34,110 nucleotides of DNA from Deltaproteobacteria bacterium (GTDB lineage Bacteria; Myxococcota_A; Polyangia; Polyangiales; Sandaracinaceae): positions 1 to 34,110 of the forward strand of contig JAFLCL010000064.1 in NCBI GenBank assembly GCA_017303575.1, written 5' to 3'. Of this stretch, positions 15,278 through 21,228 are shown in pieces. The notes beneath the pieces were generated by a model. That model did not search any database, was not told the DNA's origin, and saw only the letters and a list, made by a program, of their open reading frames with translations. Position 1 is the stretch's first letter. The number at the start of each line of letters is the position of its first letter. The position numbers were made by a program, and so were the translations under genes.

Positions 15278-15488
15278 GGCGATCTCGAGAACGCCGAGTC
15301 CGAGGTCCAACTTGGCCGGGGCGAGGTCGAGGAGGGGACGTGCGAGGTCCAACGCGGGCGGGACGGTTTTGAGATCGTCGAGTCCAAGCTCCAGCTTGGC
15401 CGGGACGGTTTTGAAATCGTCGAGTCCAAGCTCCAGCTTGGCGGGGACGGTTTTGAAATCGTCGAGTCCAAGCTCCACCTATCGCCGG
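15278..15488 (+). repeat. 42-bp tandem repeat array with an inverted repeat in each clear unit
   Basis: About five units of 42-43 bp occupy 15278-15319, 15320-15361, 15362-15403, 15404-15445 and 15446-15488. The first two are degenerate and the third and fourth nearly identical. The core is GACGGTTTTGAAATCGTC followed by GAGTCCAAGCTCCAGCTTGG. Units 3 and 4 contain the perfect inverted repeat CCAAGCT-CC-AGCTTGG. The T-rich run is unusual for this genome. Because 42 is 14 codons, reading frames stay open on both strands (GFEIVESKLQLG on plus, LELGLDDFKTVPAK on minus). No start signal or neighbour argues for translation. Confidence 0.85.
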
Positions 15489-15523
15489 AGGATTTCAGAA
15501 CCGTCGGCGAAGCTCGGACCCTT

Positions 15524-15549
15524 GGAACACGCCGGAATTCGCGTGTTCC
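15524..15549. terminator. Inverted repeat, possible terminator or operator
   Basis: The arms GGAACACGC (15524-15532) and GCGTGTTCC (15541-15549) are perfectly complementary with an 8-nt loop. It lies 266 bp after ctpA and 100 bp before the next gene. There is no U-run, so it could equally be a protein-binding dyad. The rest of 15258-15649 holds only the 42-bp array and no gene. Confidence 0.4.
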
Positions 15550-15649
15550 CACCACGCCGCAGATCACACGCAACGGCCTCAGGCTCGGGTCGATGATGCG
15601 GCGACGTCTCTCGCCTCGTTGCGCGTACGCTCGGTGCCCGGAGGTGACC

Positions 15650-15946
15650 ATGGAAGGTTGGAAGGTCGGGCTCGTGGTCGGCGGGATGACGCTCGCTGGC
15701 GTGGTGGTCGGTGCGACGTGCTTCGGCACGCAACGCGTGAGCGCGCAGCAGGCCGGCGGCTACCGGGAGTGCTTCTTCGGACGGCAGGAGAGCGTCGACA
15801 TCAACAACGAAGGGATCGTCGAGCGGCCCGGCCGCAACCGCACGATCATCGTCCCCGCGGGCTTCGAGGTCGTCGGCGGCGGTGGCGCTTCCACGATCAG
15901 CAACGGCAACGCGAACGACGCATCCGTCCTCTTCTGTCGACGCTGA
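15650..15946 (+). CDS. Small secreted protein of unknown function
   Basis: The 98-residue protein starts at an ATG with a strong ribosome site (GGAGG at 15640-15644, 5-nt spacing). A hydrophobic segment (about 6-24, VGLVVGGMTLAGVVVGATC) ends in RVSAQQ, which looks like a signal peptidase cleavage region. The mature part has two cysteines (ECFFG and a near-terminal LFCRR) that could form one disulfide. It also has a Gly-rich beta stretch (IIVPAGFEVVGGGGASTISNG). I do not recognise a family. It lies 28 bp upstream of another exported protein on the same strand, so a two-gene unit is plausible. Confidence 0.8.
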   Translation: MEGWKVGLVVGGMTLAGVVVGATCFGTQRVSAQQAGGYRECFFGRQESVDINNEGIVERPGRNRTIIVPAGFEVVGGGGASTISNGNANDASVLFCRR

Positions 15947-15974
15947 CGCGCCCGCTCCGCGGCATCATCGCCTC

Positions 15975-16901
15975 ATGCGCTGGATCCTCACGCCCGTCGC
16001 GCTCGCGATCTCCACCGCCGCGACCTCGATGGGGTGCTACGCGTCACACGCGAGGATCGACGGTCGCGACGTGGGCACGCGCGTCGATGCCTCGGTCGCG
16101 CGTGTCGACGCGACGACGATCGCAATCGATGCGCCTCTCGTGAGCCCCGACGCGTGGCTCGATCCCTCGTGCAGCCCACGCCCGCTCGACGTCGCGTGCA
16201 CCGACACCGGCACTGGCTTCGTGCCTGTCGGCGTGCCGTACGCGCTGCCCGTGCGCTTCGGCGACGGCAGCACGTGCTTCTGTGGGGAAGCCATCGCGTG
16301 CGCTGCGACGGTGAGCGGGCGGGACCTCTTGCTCGAGACCCGCATGTGCGCAGACCTCCTCTGCGACGGCTGCTTTCCCTACGTCGAGGGGACCTGCGCG
16401 CTGCCTCCGCTGGACGAGGGTCGCTACCGGGTGCTCGTGAACGGAGCGCCCTCGTTCGAGCTCGACGCGTCCAACGCGACGCCCGCGATCGGTCCCGTCG
16501 ACGCGTGCCTCCGGCCACCCGTGGACGAGCACGCGTGCGGCTGGGAGCTCGCGCCGAGCGTGCTCGAGGCCGATGAGCTCTGCCATCCGCCGCTCGCACG
16601 CGCGGGTGAGCCGATCGCGGTGGAGGTACACAGCTTCTGCCTGCCCTGCGGATCGATCTGGGGACCTTGCACCGTCACGCGCACGGCGACCTCGATCCAC
16701 GTGAGCCCCACGATCGTGAGCTCGCGCTGCGACGTCGACTGCGAGACCGACTGCCTCGACCGCACGACGGTCTGCACCATACCGCCGCTCGAGCCCGGCA
16801 AGTACCAGCTCTCTGTCGACGGGCTCGATCAGATCTCCCTCTTCACCGCGGGCGACGAGACGCGCGAGGGGCGCGTGTGCGTGAGCGTCTCGGAGGATTG
16901 A
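15975..16901 (+). CDS. Cys-rich lipoprotein with two related halves
   Basis: The 308-residue protein has a signal peptide ending in TSMGC, a lipobox-like site at Cys21. An Asp/Ala/Val spacer (about 28-57; VDASVARVDATTIAIDAP) is followed by two domains of similar pattern. Domain 1 (about 62-160) runs from CSPRPLDVAC through GVPYALPVRF and CFCGEAIAC to CALPPLDEGRYRVLVNG. Domain 2 (about 175-300) runs from ACGWELAPS through AGEPIAVEVHSFCLPCG to CTIPPLEPGKYQLSVDG. The shared PPLxxGxYxxxVxG ending and matching cysteines suggest internal duplication. The ATG at 15975 was chosen because it starts the signal peptide. No catalytic motif is seen; an extracellular role is all that can be said. Confidence 0.82.
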   Translation: MRWILTPVALAISTAATSMGCYASHARIDGRDVGTRVDASVARVDATTIAIDAPLVSPDAWLDPSCSPRPLDVACTDTGTGFVPVGVPYALPVRFGDGSTCFCGEAIACAATVSGRDLLLETRMCADLLCDGCFPYVEGTCALPPLDEGRYRVLVNGAPSFELDASNATPAIGPVDACLRPPVDEHACGWELAPSVLEADELCHPPLARAGEPIAVEVHSFCLPCGSIWGPCTVTRTATSIHVSPTIVSSRCDVDCETDCLDRTTVCTIPPLEPGKYQLSVDGLDQISLFTAGDETREGRVCVSVSED

Positions 16902-16923
16902 GCGCTGCTACCCTCCCCGCCTC

Positions 16924-18543
16924 GTGAACTGGAGCTCGCGCCTCCTCTACTTCCTGCTCATCCCGACGATGCTCATCGCCGCGGGCGTCTTGGGCTTCTA
17001 TTCGATCGAGGCAGCGCAGCGGTTCGCGGAGACCACCGAGGAGTCGATCTTCGAGAGCACGCTCTCGCTCGTCGACGAGAAGATCGATCGCCTCGAGCAG
17101 ATGGTGATCACCGCCGACGAAGCAGTGTTCCACCTGGTGGACCTCGCCGATCCCGCGCGCGTCGAGCGTGAGTGGCCCGAGCTCGCGCCGCGCGTCTCGC
17201 CGAGCGTGCGCGCGCTCGTGGTGCTCGACGACACCGGCAACGTCACCTCGTACTCGTGCCGCTGCTCGGCCGACGAGAGCGAAGAATTCCGCCGCCTCTT
17301 CGAGGAGCGCATCCTCGCCGACCTCGTGCTCGAGCAAGCGCCGCTCGGGCAGCTCCGGCACCTCCACCGCACCTACGGCGATCAGAGCTACCTGCTCTCG
17401 TACCGCGCGCTCCGCCACGAGGGACGTCGCGCGTACGTCGTCGCGCACCACGACACGGGCTACTTCCTGCGCGACGTCTTCCCTTCGATCTTCGGCAACG
17501 AGTCAGGCAAGCGTCAGTACAACGTCGTCGACGAGGACAACCGACGCGTGTTCGGCGAGCCGCTCACGGGCGCGGGCGACTACCTCGTGGGTCGCAACTT
17601 CCCCTCCACGTTCTACGGCTGGCGCCTCCAGGTCGCGCCCAAACAGGCACCGACGCTGCGCGCGCAGCGCGAGTCACGCGACTACAGCGAGTCGGCGCTC
17701 ATCGCGCTCTCGCTCGTGATCGTGCTGCTCGGCGTGGCGTTCCTGATCTACGCGCAGGTCAAAGAGCGACGCCTCAACGAGCTCCGCAGCGAGCTGCTCG
17801 CGAACGTGAGCCACGAGCTCAAGACGCCGCTCTCGGTGGTGCGGATGTTCTCGGAGCTGCTCCTCACGGACCGCGTGCGCGAGGACAAGCGCAAGCAGTA
17901 CCTCGAGACGATCCTGCGCGAGTCCGAGCGCCTCTCGGGCCTCATCGAGAACCTCTTGGACTTCTCCGCGATCGAGCGGGGCAAGGAGGTCTACGAGTTC
18001 CGCGAGGGCGAGATCACCGACGTCGTGGCGCGCGCCACCGACGCGTTCCGATCCCGCCACGAGCAAGGCCTCGAGCTGAAGGTGATCGCGGAGGAGAGCC
18101 TGCCGCGTGTCCGCTACGACGATCAGGGCATGTTGCTCGTGCTCATGAACCTGCTCGACAACGCGATGAAGTACGGCGAGCCGCCGTTCGAGATCCGTCT
18201 CGAGATGGGAAGGCGGCACCTCTACGTGCGCGTGCGCGACCACGGCGGCGGCATCCCCGCCGAGCACCACAAGCGCGTGTTCGATCGGTTCTTCCGCCTG
18301 CGGAAGCCCAACTCGAGCGTGCGCGGATCGGGCATCGGCCTCGCGCTCGTGAAGCGCATCGTCGAGGCGCACGGCGGCAAGGTGTGGGTGGAGACACCCG
18401 ACGGCCCGGGCGCGCTCGTGTGCTTCTCGCTGCCCGTCCTCGACCGCCCCCCGACCGCGCGGCTCGCGAGCGAAGAGTCGTCGTCAGCGCCCGACGCGGG
18501 GGTCGCGCCGACGTCCGATCCGTCGATCGCCTCGAGGACGTGA
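16924..18543 (+). CDS. Membrane sensor histidine kinase
   Basis: This 539-residue protein has transmembrane helices at about 7-27 and 257-279. They enclose a roughly 230-residue external sensor domain, which may be dCache-like (helical start, then VRALVVLDDTGNV and SYLLSYRAL). The cytoplasmic part has an H-box NVSHELKTPLSVVRMF with phospho-acceptor His297, N-box NLLDNAMKY (Asn413), DHGGGIP, FDRFFR and GSGIGLALVKRI boxes, so it should be an active HisKA/HATPase kinase. There is no HAMP domain of normal length between TM2 and the H-box. A Ser/Ala/Pro-rich tail ends the protein. The GTG at 16924 places TM1 at the N-terminus. No response regulator gene is adjacent, so it is an orphan kinase. Confidence 0.95.
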   Translation: MNWSSRLLYFLLIPTMLIAAGVLGFYSIEAAQRFAETTEESIFESTLSLVDEKIDRLEQMVITADEAVFHLVDLADPARVEREWPELAPRVSPSVRALVVLDDTGNVTSYSCRCSADESEEFRRLFEERILADLVLEQAPLGQLRHLHRTYGDQSYLLSYRALRHEGRRAYVVAHHDTGYFLRDVFPSIFGNESGKRQYNVVDEDNRRVFGEPLTGAGDYLVGRNFPSTFYGWRLQVAPKQAPTLRAQRESRDYSESALIALSLVIVLLGVAFLIYAQVKERRLNELRSELLANVSHELKTPLSVVRMFSELLLTDRVREDKRKQYLETILRESERLSGLIENLLDFSAIERGKEVYEFREGEITDVVARATDAFRSRHEQGLELKVIAEESLPRVRYDDQGMLLVLMNLLDNAMKYGEPPFEIRLEMGRRHLYVRVRDHGGGIPAEHHKRVFDRFFRLRKPNSSVRGSGIGLALVKRIVEAHGGKVWVETPDGPGALVCFSLPVLDRPPTARLASEESSSAPDAGVAPTSDPSIASRT

Positions 18544-18563
18544 AGCGCTCGAGGCACCGCTGC

Positions 18564-19076
18564 TCACGAGCAGACGTGGCCCTCGCAGCGTCGGCCCGTC
18601 GCACAGTCGACGTCGTCCTCACAGAACACCTCCGGGAGGCAGTAGCCCGTCGTCGAGCTGCCATCGCGAAGAAGATCCACGCAGTGAAAGCCCTCCGTGC
18701 AGGTGCACGGTGTGACCTCCGGGTGTTCGCTGTCCAGGCTGCAACGGCAGCTGCAGAAGACTCGCTCGTCGCGCTCTCGCGCCTCCACGCAGGTGCTCGA
18801 AGCGGGACCCGGCGGACAGCTGTCGGTCCCGACGACGCGCTCGGGGTGTCCGTCGAGGCGATAGACCAAGCACGCGCGCGTCGCACACTGGACGGACATG
18901 GTCTCGACGTAGCTCTCGCTGCTCGTGAACCCCATCTCGGGGATCGACTCCGGAACGCAGCGATCGCCGAGGCCCACGATGCGTTCGTCAGCGTCCTGCC
19001 CGACGTCCCCGGCCTCGTGCACCTCGCCGCAGGAAGAGCACACGAGGAGCATCACGAGGAGCGACGAGCGACCCAT
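18564..19076 (-). CDS. Cys-rich putative lipoprotein
   Basis: The 170-residue protein starts MGRSSLLVMLLVCSSCGEVH. This is a short hydrophobic signal with a probable lipidation site at Cys16, although the -3 residue (Cys) is atypical. The mature protein contains many cysteines grouped as CSCRCS, CTCTEGFHC, CLPEVFC and a final CATGRRCEGHVC. That last pattern is the 'CxxDxDCxxGxxCxxxxC' tail seen in many myxobacterial surface proteins. An in-frame start at 19151 exists, but the ATG at 19076 fits the signal peptide. Function is unknown. It faces the histidine kinase gene tail to tail, 20 bp apart. Confidence 0.8.
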   Translation of the reverse strand: MGRSSLLVMLLVCSSCGEVHEAGDVGQDADERIVGLGDRCVPESIPEMGFTSSESYVETMSVQCATRACLVYRLDGHPERVVGTDSCPPGPASSTCVEARERDERVFCSCRCSLDSEHPEVTPCTCTEGFHCVDLLRDGSSTTGYCLPEVFCEDDVDCATGRRCEGHVCS

Positions 19077-19178
19077 CGGCAGAGCGTGAGGCTCCGCCTC
19101 CCACGCATCAAGTCCACCCGAGGCGGCGACGATCCCCCGACGCGCTCTCACGCGGTCGACGGGACGACGGACGCACGA

Positions 19179-19202
19179 ACGCCGCCCCCGGAGGGACGGC
19201 GT
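19179..19202 (-). terminator. GC-rich hairpin downstream of the small Lys-rich gene
   Basis: The arms ACGCCG and CGGCGT, with inner CCC/GGG pairing, form a compact stem-loop. Together with the hairpin at 19208-19224 it follows the small gene's stop on the minus strand. No T-run follows, so intrinsic termination is uncertain. Confidence 0.4.
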
Positions 19203-19207
19203 CCGCT

Positions 19208-19224
19208 CGCGACACGGTGTCGCG
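19208..19224 (-). terminator. Near-perfect palindrome directly after the small gene's stop
   Basis: CGCGACAC and GTGTCGCG flank a single G. As RNA this would give a 7-bp stem with a 3-nt loop, starting 1 nt past the stop codon at 19226-19228. It may protect or end the short transcript. Confidence 0.45.
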
Positions 19225-19225
19225 T

Positions 19226-19357
19226 CTACTTCTTCTTCGCGTCCTTCGGCGTGCTGAACGCCGCCTGCTTGGTCGCAGCGCCCGCCTTGTTGGTGGCCTT
19301 CGCGGCGTCCTTCTGACCCTTCTCGCGTTGCTTCGACTTCGGTGACTTGTCGCCCAA
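19226..19357 (-). CDS. Small Lys-rich protein (MGDKSPKSKQR-type)
   Basis: The 43-residue product begins MGDKSPKSKQREKGQKDAAK and ends in KKK. It is strongly basic, contains no cysteine or hydrophobic segment, and looks intrinsically disordered. Small proteins with a similar GDKSPKSKxR opening occur in many bacteria and are annotated as hypothetical. The start is TTG at 19357, supported by a near-consensus AGGAGG (complement of 19363-19368) at 5-nt spacing. Nucleic-acid binding would fit the charge but is a guess. Two hairpins follow the stop, so it may be a monocistronic short mRNA. Confidence 0.75.
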   Translation of the reverse strand: MGDKSPKSKQREKGQKDAAKATNKAGAATKQAAFSTPKDAKKK

Positions 19358-19392
19358 TCGGGCCTCCTCTGTTCTCTGGCTTGCGTGTCGTG

Positions 19393-21096
19393 TCAGATGG
19401 GGATGTCCACGCCGTCCGGGGGGACGACGATGAACACCTGACGGCTGTCGAGCTCGGCCACGCCGTTGCCGACGACGATGATGAGCGCGCGGTAGATCTG
19501 CGCGGTGGGCGGGGGCGTGACGAAGTCGTTGTAGAAGTCGACGTCGAAGGTCACGCGCGTGCCGGGGATGACCTCGTAGAAGGTCGTCGCGTCCTGGTGA
19601 TCGTAGGTGACGCCCGGCATCGGGCCGCAGGCGCCGCTCGCGGGGCTACAGCCGGTCTGGGGGACGATCATCTTGATGAAGCCCGTCGCGTCGACGCCGT
19701 CGGGGTTGCCCGCGACGTTCTCCGCGCGCGTGTTCACGTCCTGCGGCGTGCCGCCGATCAGCGTGCCGATGCCGTCGATGATCGAGCTCGAGACTGTGCC
19801 TCCGCTCGAGTCGTAGACGAGCGGCGAGCCGCTGCCGTCGACCGATCCGGTCGCGCGCGCCATGGCCTCCATCTCCGTGCGTCCACCACCACCGACGGCG
19901 ACGCCGATGAAGCGCGCGCCGATACGGTTCATCTCGGACACCGCGCGATCGAACGTCGGCGGCGCAGGCGAGATGCCCGAGTAAGGCTCGGAGCCCGACG
20001 GCCCGTTGTGCCACGACACGTCGCTGACGAGCACGACGATGGGCAGCGCGCCGGCGCGGAAGCAGGGATAGCCGATGCGGCGTCGCGTCTCGTCGGGGAA
20101 GGCCTCGCAGCGCGCGGCCGGGATGCTCCAGCTGCCCGTCGAGTGTGTGTACGAGCCGCCGAGGCCGGAGGCCGTGTGGAAGATCGACTGCGTCTGCGAC
20201 TCGGGCCCGTCCGCGCCGCCGCTCGCCGACAGACGCGCGAGGCCCGCCTGCACGTCGGGCACGCTGTCGGTGATCACTTGGTGGTTCACGTAGGCGGTGT
20301 CGCTCGCGTCGCCGTAGCAGTCCCCCAGGAAGTCCTCGCAGAACGGGAAGTCCTTGTGCTCGCCGACACCCATCTGCACCGAGCGGATGCGGCTCGAGAG
20401 ATCGGAGGCGATCGTCGTGAGCGAGCTCTGCACGTTCGCGATGGGACCGCCCATCGAGCCCGTCGTGTCGATCAGGAAGTACACGTCGGCGACGCTGATG
20501 TCGGTGCCGAACTCGAGCTCGCGGTTCTCGTGCGCGCCGAGGTACGGCAGCACGACGAAGAAGTCGCCCTCGGGGATCGTCGAGCTGGGATCGGTCGGAT
20601 CGGTCATGGTGCCGCGCACCTCGCCGAGATCGGTCACACCGTCGCCGTCGCTGTCGATGCTCGTCGGATCCGTGCCCGCCCCGACCTCTTCGACATCGGA
20701 GAGGCCGTCGTTGTCGCTGTCGAGATCGATGTAGTCGGGCGTGCCGTCGATGTCGGAGTTGCGCGGCGCGCAGGGGTTGCCACCACCCGCCTCGGTGGTG
20801 TCCGGGATGCCGTCGCCGTCGGAGTCGGCGTCTTGGTAGTCGGGCGTGCCATCGCCGTCGGTGTCGCGGCCGATCTGACGACCCTCCGACCAGTCGGCGA
20901 TCCCATCGCCGTCGGCATCTTCGGTCGCGACGCAATTGGGATCGACGAGCGTCCAGACGTCGGTGCCGCGGGGGCCCGCGTCACGCAGTCGGTTGGGGGG
21001 AGAGGTCGTGCACGCGGTGAGGCCCGCGAGGGCGACGACGCAGCCCAGTGTGCGCGCGGGCCGAGCAAGGGAGCCGCGCTGATCTCGAGCAGTCAT
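19393..21096 (-). CDS. vWA-domain lipoprotein with thrombospondin type-3 calcium repeats
   Basis: This 567-residue protein has a lipoprotein signal (LAGLTAC, Cys29). Four or five Asp-rich repeats (about 59-160) follow, of the DxDGDGxxD type (DADGDGIADWSEG, DTDGDGTPDYQDADSDGDG, DSDNDGLSDVEE), typical of calcium-binding TSP3 stalks. The vWA domain (about 203-440) has a MIDAS start VYFLIDTTGSM (Asp210, Ser214) and a later VVLVSDVSWHNG strand. The C-terminal beta-rich part (about 470-567) is unassigned. The ATG at 21096 has GGAGG 4 nt upstream. It is divergent from the heme-propeller lipoprotein. Likely a surface adhesion or assembly protein; the ligand is unknown. Confidence 0.92.
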   Translation of the reverse strand: MTARDQRGSLARPARTLGCVVALAGLTACTTSPPNRLRDAGPRGTDVWTLVDPNCVATEDADGDGIADWSEGRQIGRDTDGDGTPDYQDADSDGDGIPDTTEAGGGNPCAPRNSDIDGTPDYIDLDSDNDGLSDVEEVGAGTDPTSIDSDGDGVTDLGEVRGTMTDPTDPSSTIPEGDFFVVLPYLGAHENRELEFGTDISVADVYFLIDTTGSMGGPIANVQSSLTTIASDLSSRIRSVQMGVGEHKDFPFCEDFLGDCYGDASDTAYVNHQVITDSVPDVQAGLARLSASGGADGPESQTQSIFHTASGLGGSYTHSTGSWSIPAARCEAFPDETRRRIGYPCFRAGALPIVVLVSDVSWHNGPSGSEPYSGISPAPPTFDRAVSEMNRIGARFIGVAVGGGGRTEMEAMARATGSVDGSGSPLVYDSSGGTVSSSIIDGIGTLIGGTPQDVNTRAENVAGNPDGVDATGFIKMIVPQTGCSPASGACGPMPGVTYDHQDATTFYEVIPGTRVTFDVDFYNDFVTPPPTAQIYRALIIVVGNGVAELDSRQVFIVVPPDGVDIPI

Positions 21097-21201
21097 GAGG
21101 CCTCCGAACGAAGAAAGTGGTCCGACCACGAACAGACCTGAGTACCACGCATGGTTTTTCGATGGAATCGGGGTGGTGTGAGGGAAACCCCTCTCCGCGC
21201 G

Positions 21202-21223
21202 GAGGATGCCCTCAGGCATCCTC
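21202..21223 (+). promoter_or_regulatory. Perfect inverted repeat in the leader of the heme-propeller gene
   Basis: The arms GAGGATGCC (21202-21210) and GGCATCCTC (21215-21223) are separated by CTCA. The repeat ends 5 bp before the ATG at 21229. As RNA it would form a stable stem-loop that buries a GGAGG (21201-21205) and crowds the ribosome site. As DNA it is an operator-like dyad. Either reading suggests control of this gene. Confidence 0.5.
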
Positions 21224-21228
21224 GGGGC

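Noticed and set aside
15191..15478. Minus-strand frame encoding LELGLDDFKTVPAK repeats
   Set aside because: It overlaps the ctpA 3' end, has no ribosome site, and the period of 42 bp keeps all frames open, so openness is not evidence of coding.
15278..15488. CRISPR-like array of regular repeats
   Set aside because: Units are tandem with no unique spacers between them, differ in sequence, and no cas gene is nearby.
17172..19316. Long plus-strand open reading frame overlapping the histidine kinase
   Set aside because: Arg/Ala/Pro-rich translation without domains, in a different frame from the well-supported kinase.
19342..21141. Long plus-strand open reading frame opposite the vWA lipoprotein
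   Set aside because: It is an antisense shadow caused by GC-rich codons. The minus frame has a signal peptide, TSP3 repeats and a MIDAS motif, while this one is an Arg/Ala/Val-rich composition artefact.
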